Of a stretch of 6,891 nucleotides of DNA, positions 6,517-6,891 are shown one piece after another. Origin of the DNA: an uncultured Alphaproteobacteria bacterium (GTDB lineage: Bacteria > Pseudomonadota > Alphaproteobacteria > Rickettsiales > UBA1997); contig CAIOKL010000141.1 of NCBI GenBank assembly GCA_903858915.1, positions 1 through 6,891 on the forward strand. Direction: 5' to 3'. The notes below the pieces were generated by a model, which searched no databases, was not told the origin of the DNA, and saw only the letters and a program-made list of their open reading frames with translations. The position numbers and the translations under genes were made by a program. Every line of letters starts with the position of its first letter. The first letter of the stretch is position 1.

Positions 6517-6891
6517 AAAACAAGAAAAATCTCAAGCATTCCTTGGTGACATTGATGAACATGATAAAGACAAATCATCTGACGACGATGGCGATACGCT
6601 TGATGACGATTCAACGGCAAATTATGAATCAGCATTTCCAACAATAAATGAAGATCTATCTTGCGAATCGTTTGACAGCGAAGATAGCAACGAGGATGAT
6701 AAATTGGTGCACATTGCAAATCAAATGGAAAAGAGGGATATCAAATTGGATTCAAAGCATGTCAAAAAGATATCAAAACAACTATTTGGCAAACTTGAAA
6801 ACTTTATTCAACAGAAGCGAGATGAATATTGGGAAAAGTATTCTTTGGCTAATCAAATCCCTCGAACAACAACAGAAACTGAAGACGTCGG
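6500..6891 (+). CDS. Partial acidic-then-lysine-rich reading frame of unknown and probably foreign origin
   Basis: Read from 6500, 130 codons run without a stop to the window edge, one base out of frame with the Crp/Fnr-like gene. The frame opens just after a TAA at 6497-6499 and has no ATG until 6725, so its true start is either absent (joined sequence) or non-standard. Residues 17-67 are dominated by Asp, Glu and Ser, including SSDDDGD and LDDDS. After that comes a Lys/Gln-rich, probably helical segment with KKISKQLFGKLENF (89-102) and DEYWEKY (108-114). I recognise no domain. Hand-counted GC over 6541-6840 is about 36%, against about 28% over 6121-6480, with more C/G-ending codons (GAC, GGC, ACG, AAG) than the bacterial genes. 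It resembles eukaryotic or protist low-complexity protein more than its neighbours, but that is inference. Another frame here, rich in Met and Thr, looks like its shadow. Confidence 0.4.

Noticed and set aside
6514..6560. TGA read as Trp or a programmed frameshift restoring the Crp/Fnr C-terminus
   Set aside because: Reading through the TGA meets more stops (TGA at 6544-6552) within about a dozen codons, and neither other frame encodes a dimerisation helix followed by a helix-turn-helix.
6342..6719. Minus-strand 125-codon frame as a gene
   Set aside because: It is antisense to both the Crp/Fnr-like gene and the acidic frame, crosses the composition break, and encodes a His/Cys/Arg/Leu mix with no domain; it is a shadow.

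Overview
The window looks like a small contig from an AT-rich alphaproteobacterium. The best taxonomic clue is the branched-chain aminotransferase, whose N-terminus (a PFD.RDGFIW-type opening, then the LNHGLHYAS region) and SKAAGLYMIC active-site region match the ~290-residue alphaproteobacterial IlvE type. The low GC, short intergenic gaps and scarcity of Shine-Dalgarno sequences suggest a reduced or streamlined lineage. It keeps arginine and branched-chain amino-acid genes, so it does not look like a strictly parasitic Rickettsia. Placement below class is inference.

Layout: rlmH (23S rRNA methyltransferase) lies on the + strand at the left edge and converges, 10 bases apart, with a six-gene minus-strand cluster. 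In transcription order this cluster is a GDP-mannose 4,6-dehydratase-like SDR (5844-4873), ilvE (4844-3960), an exported thermonuclease-family nuclease (3963-3400), argC (3397-2348), mnmE (2328-985) and an unrecognised very basic 158-residue protein (959-483). Gaps are 28, -4, 2, 19 and 25 bases, so one transcript is likely although the functions are mixed: nucleotide-sugar metabolism, amino-acid synthesis, a secreted nuclease and tRNA modification.

The 270-base region 5845-6114 separates this cluster from a divergent + strand gene for a Crp/Fnr-type sensor domain. It contains a near-consensus FNR/FixK box (6075-6088) and a perfect 15-base dyad (5901-5915). The spacing of the FNR box suits activation of the minus-strand cluster, and/or repression of the regulator gene, better than activation of the regulator gene.

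The right end is the odd part. The Crp/Fnr-like frame stops at 6516, where its DNA-binding domain should begin. From there the sequence changes: GC rises from about 28% to about 36% by hand count, the long A/T runs disappear, and another frame stays open to the window edge, encoding a strongly acidic then lysine-rich protein unlike anything else here. Either a foreign segment has interrupted the regulator gene, or the contig is chimeric at about 6510-6520. I see no CRISPR array, tRNA, rRNA, transposase or complete mobile element. The only candidates for something new are the basic protein at 483-959 and the acidic reading frame at the right end.
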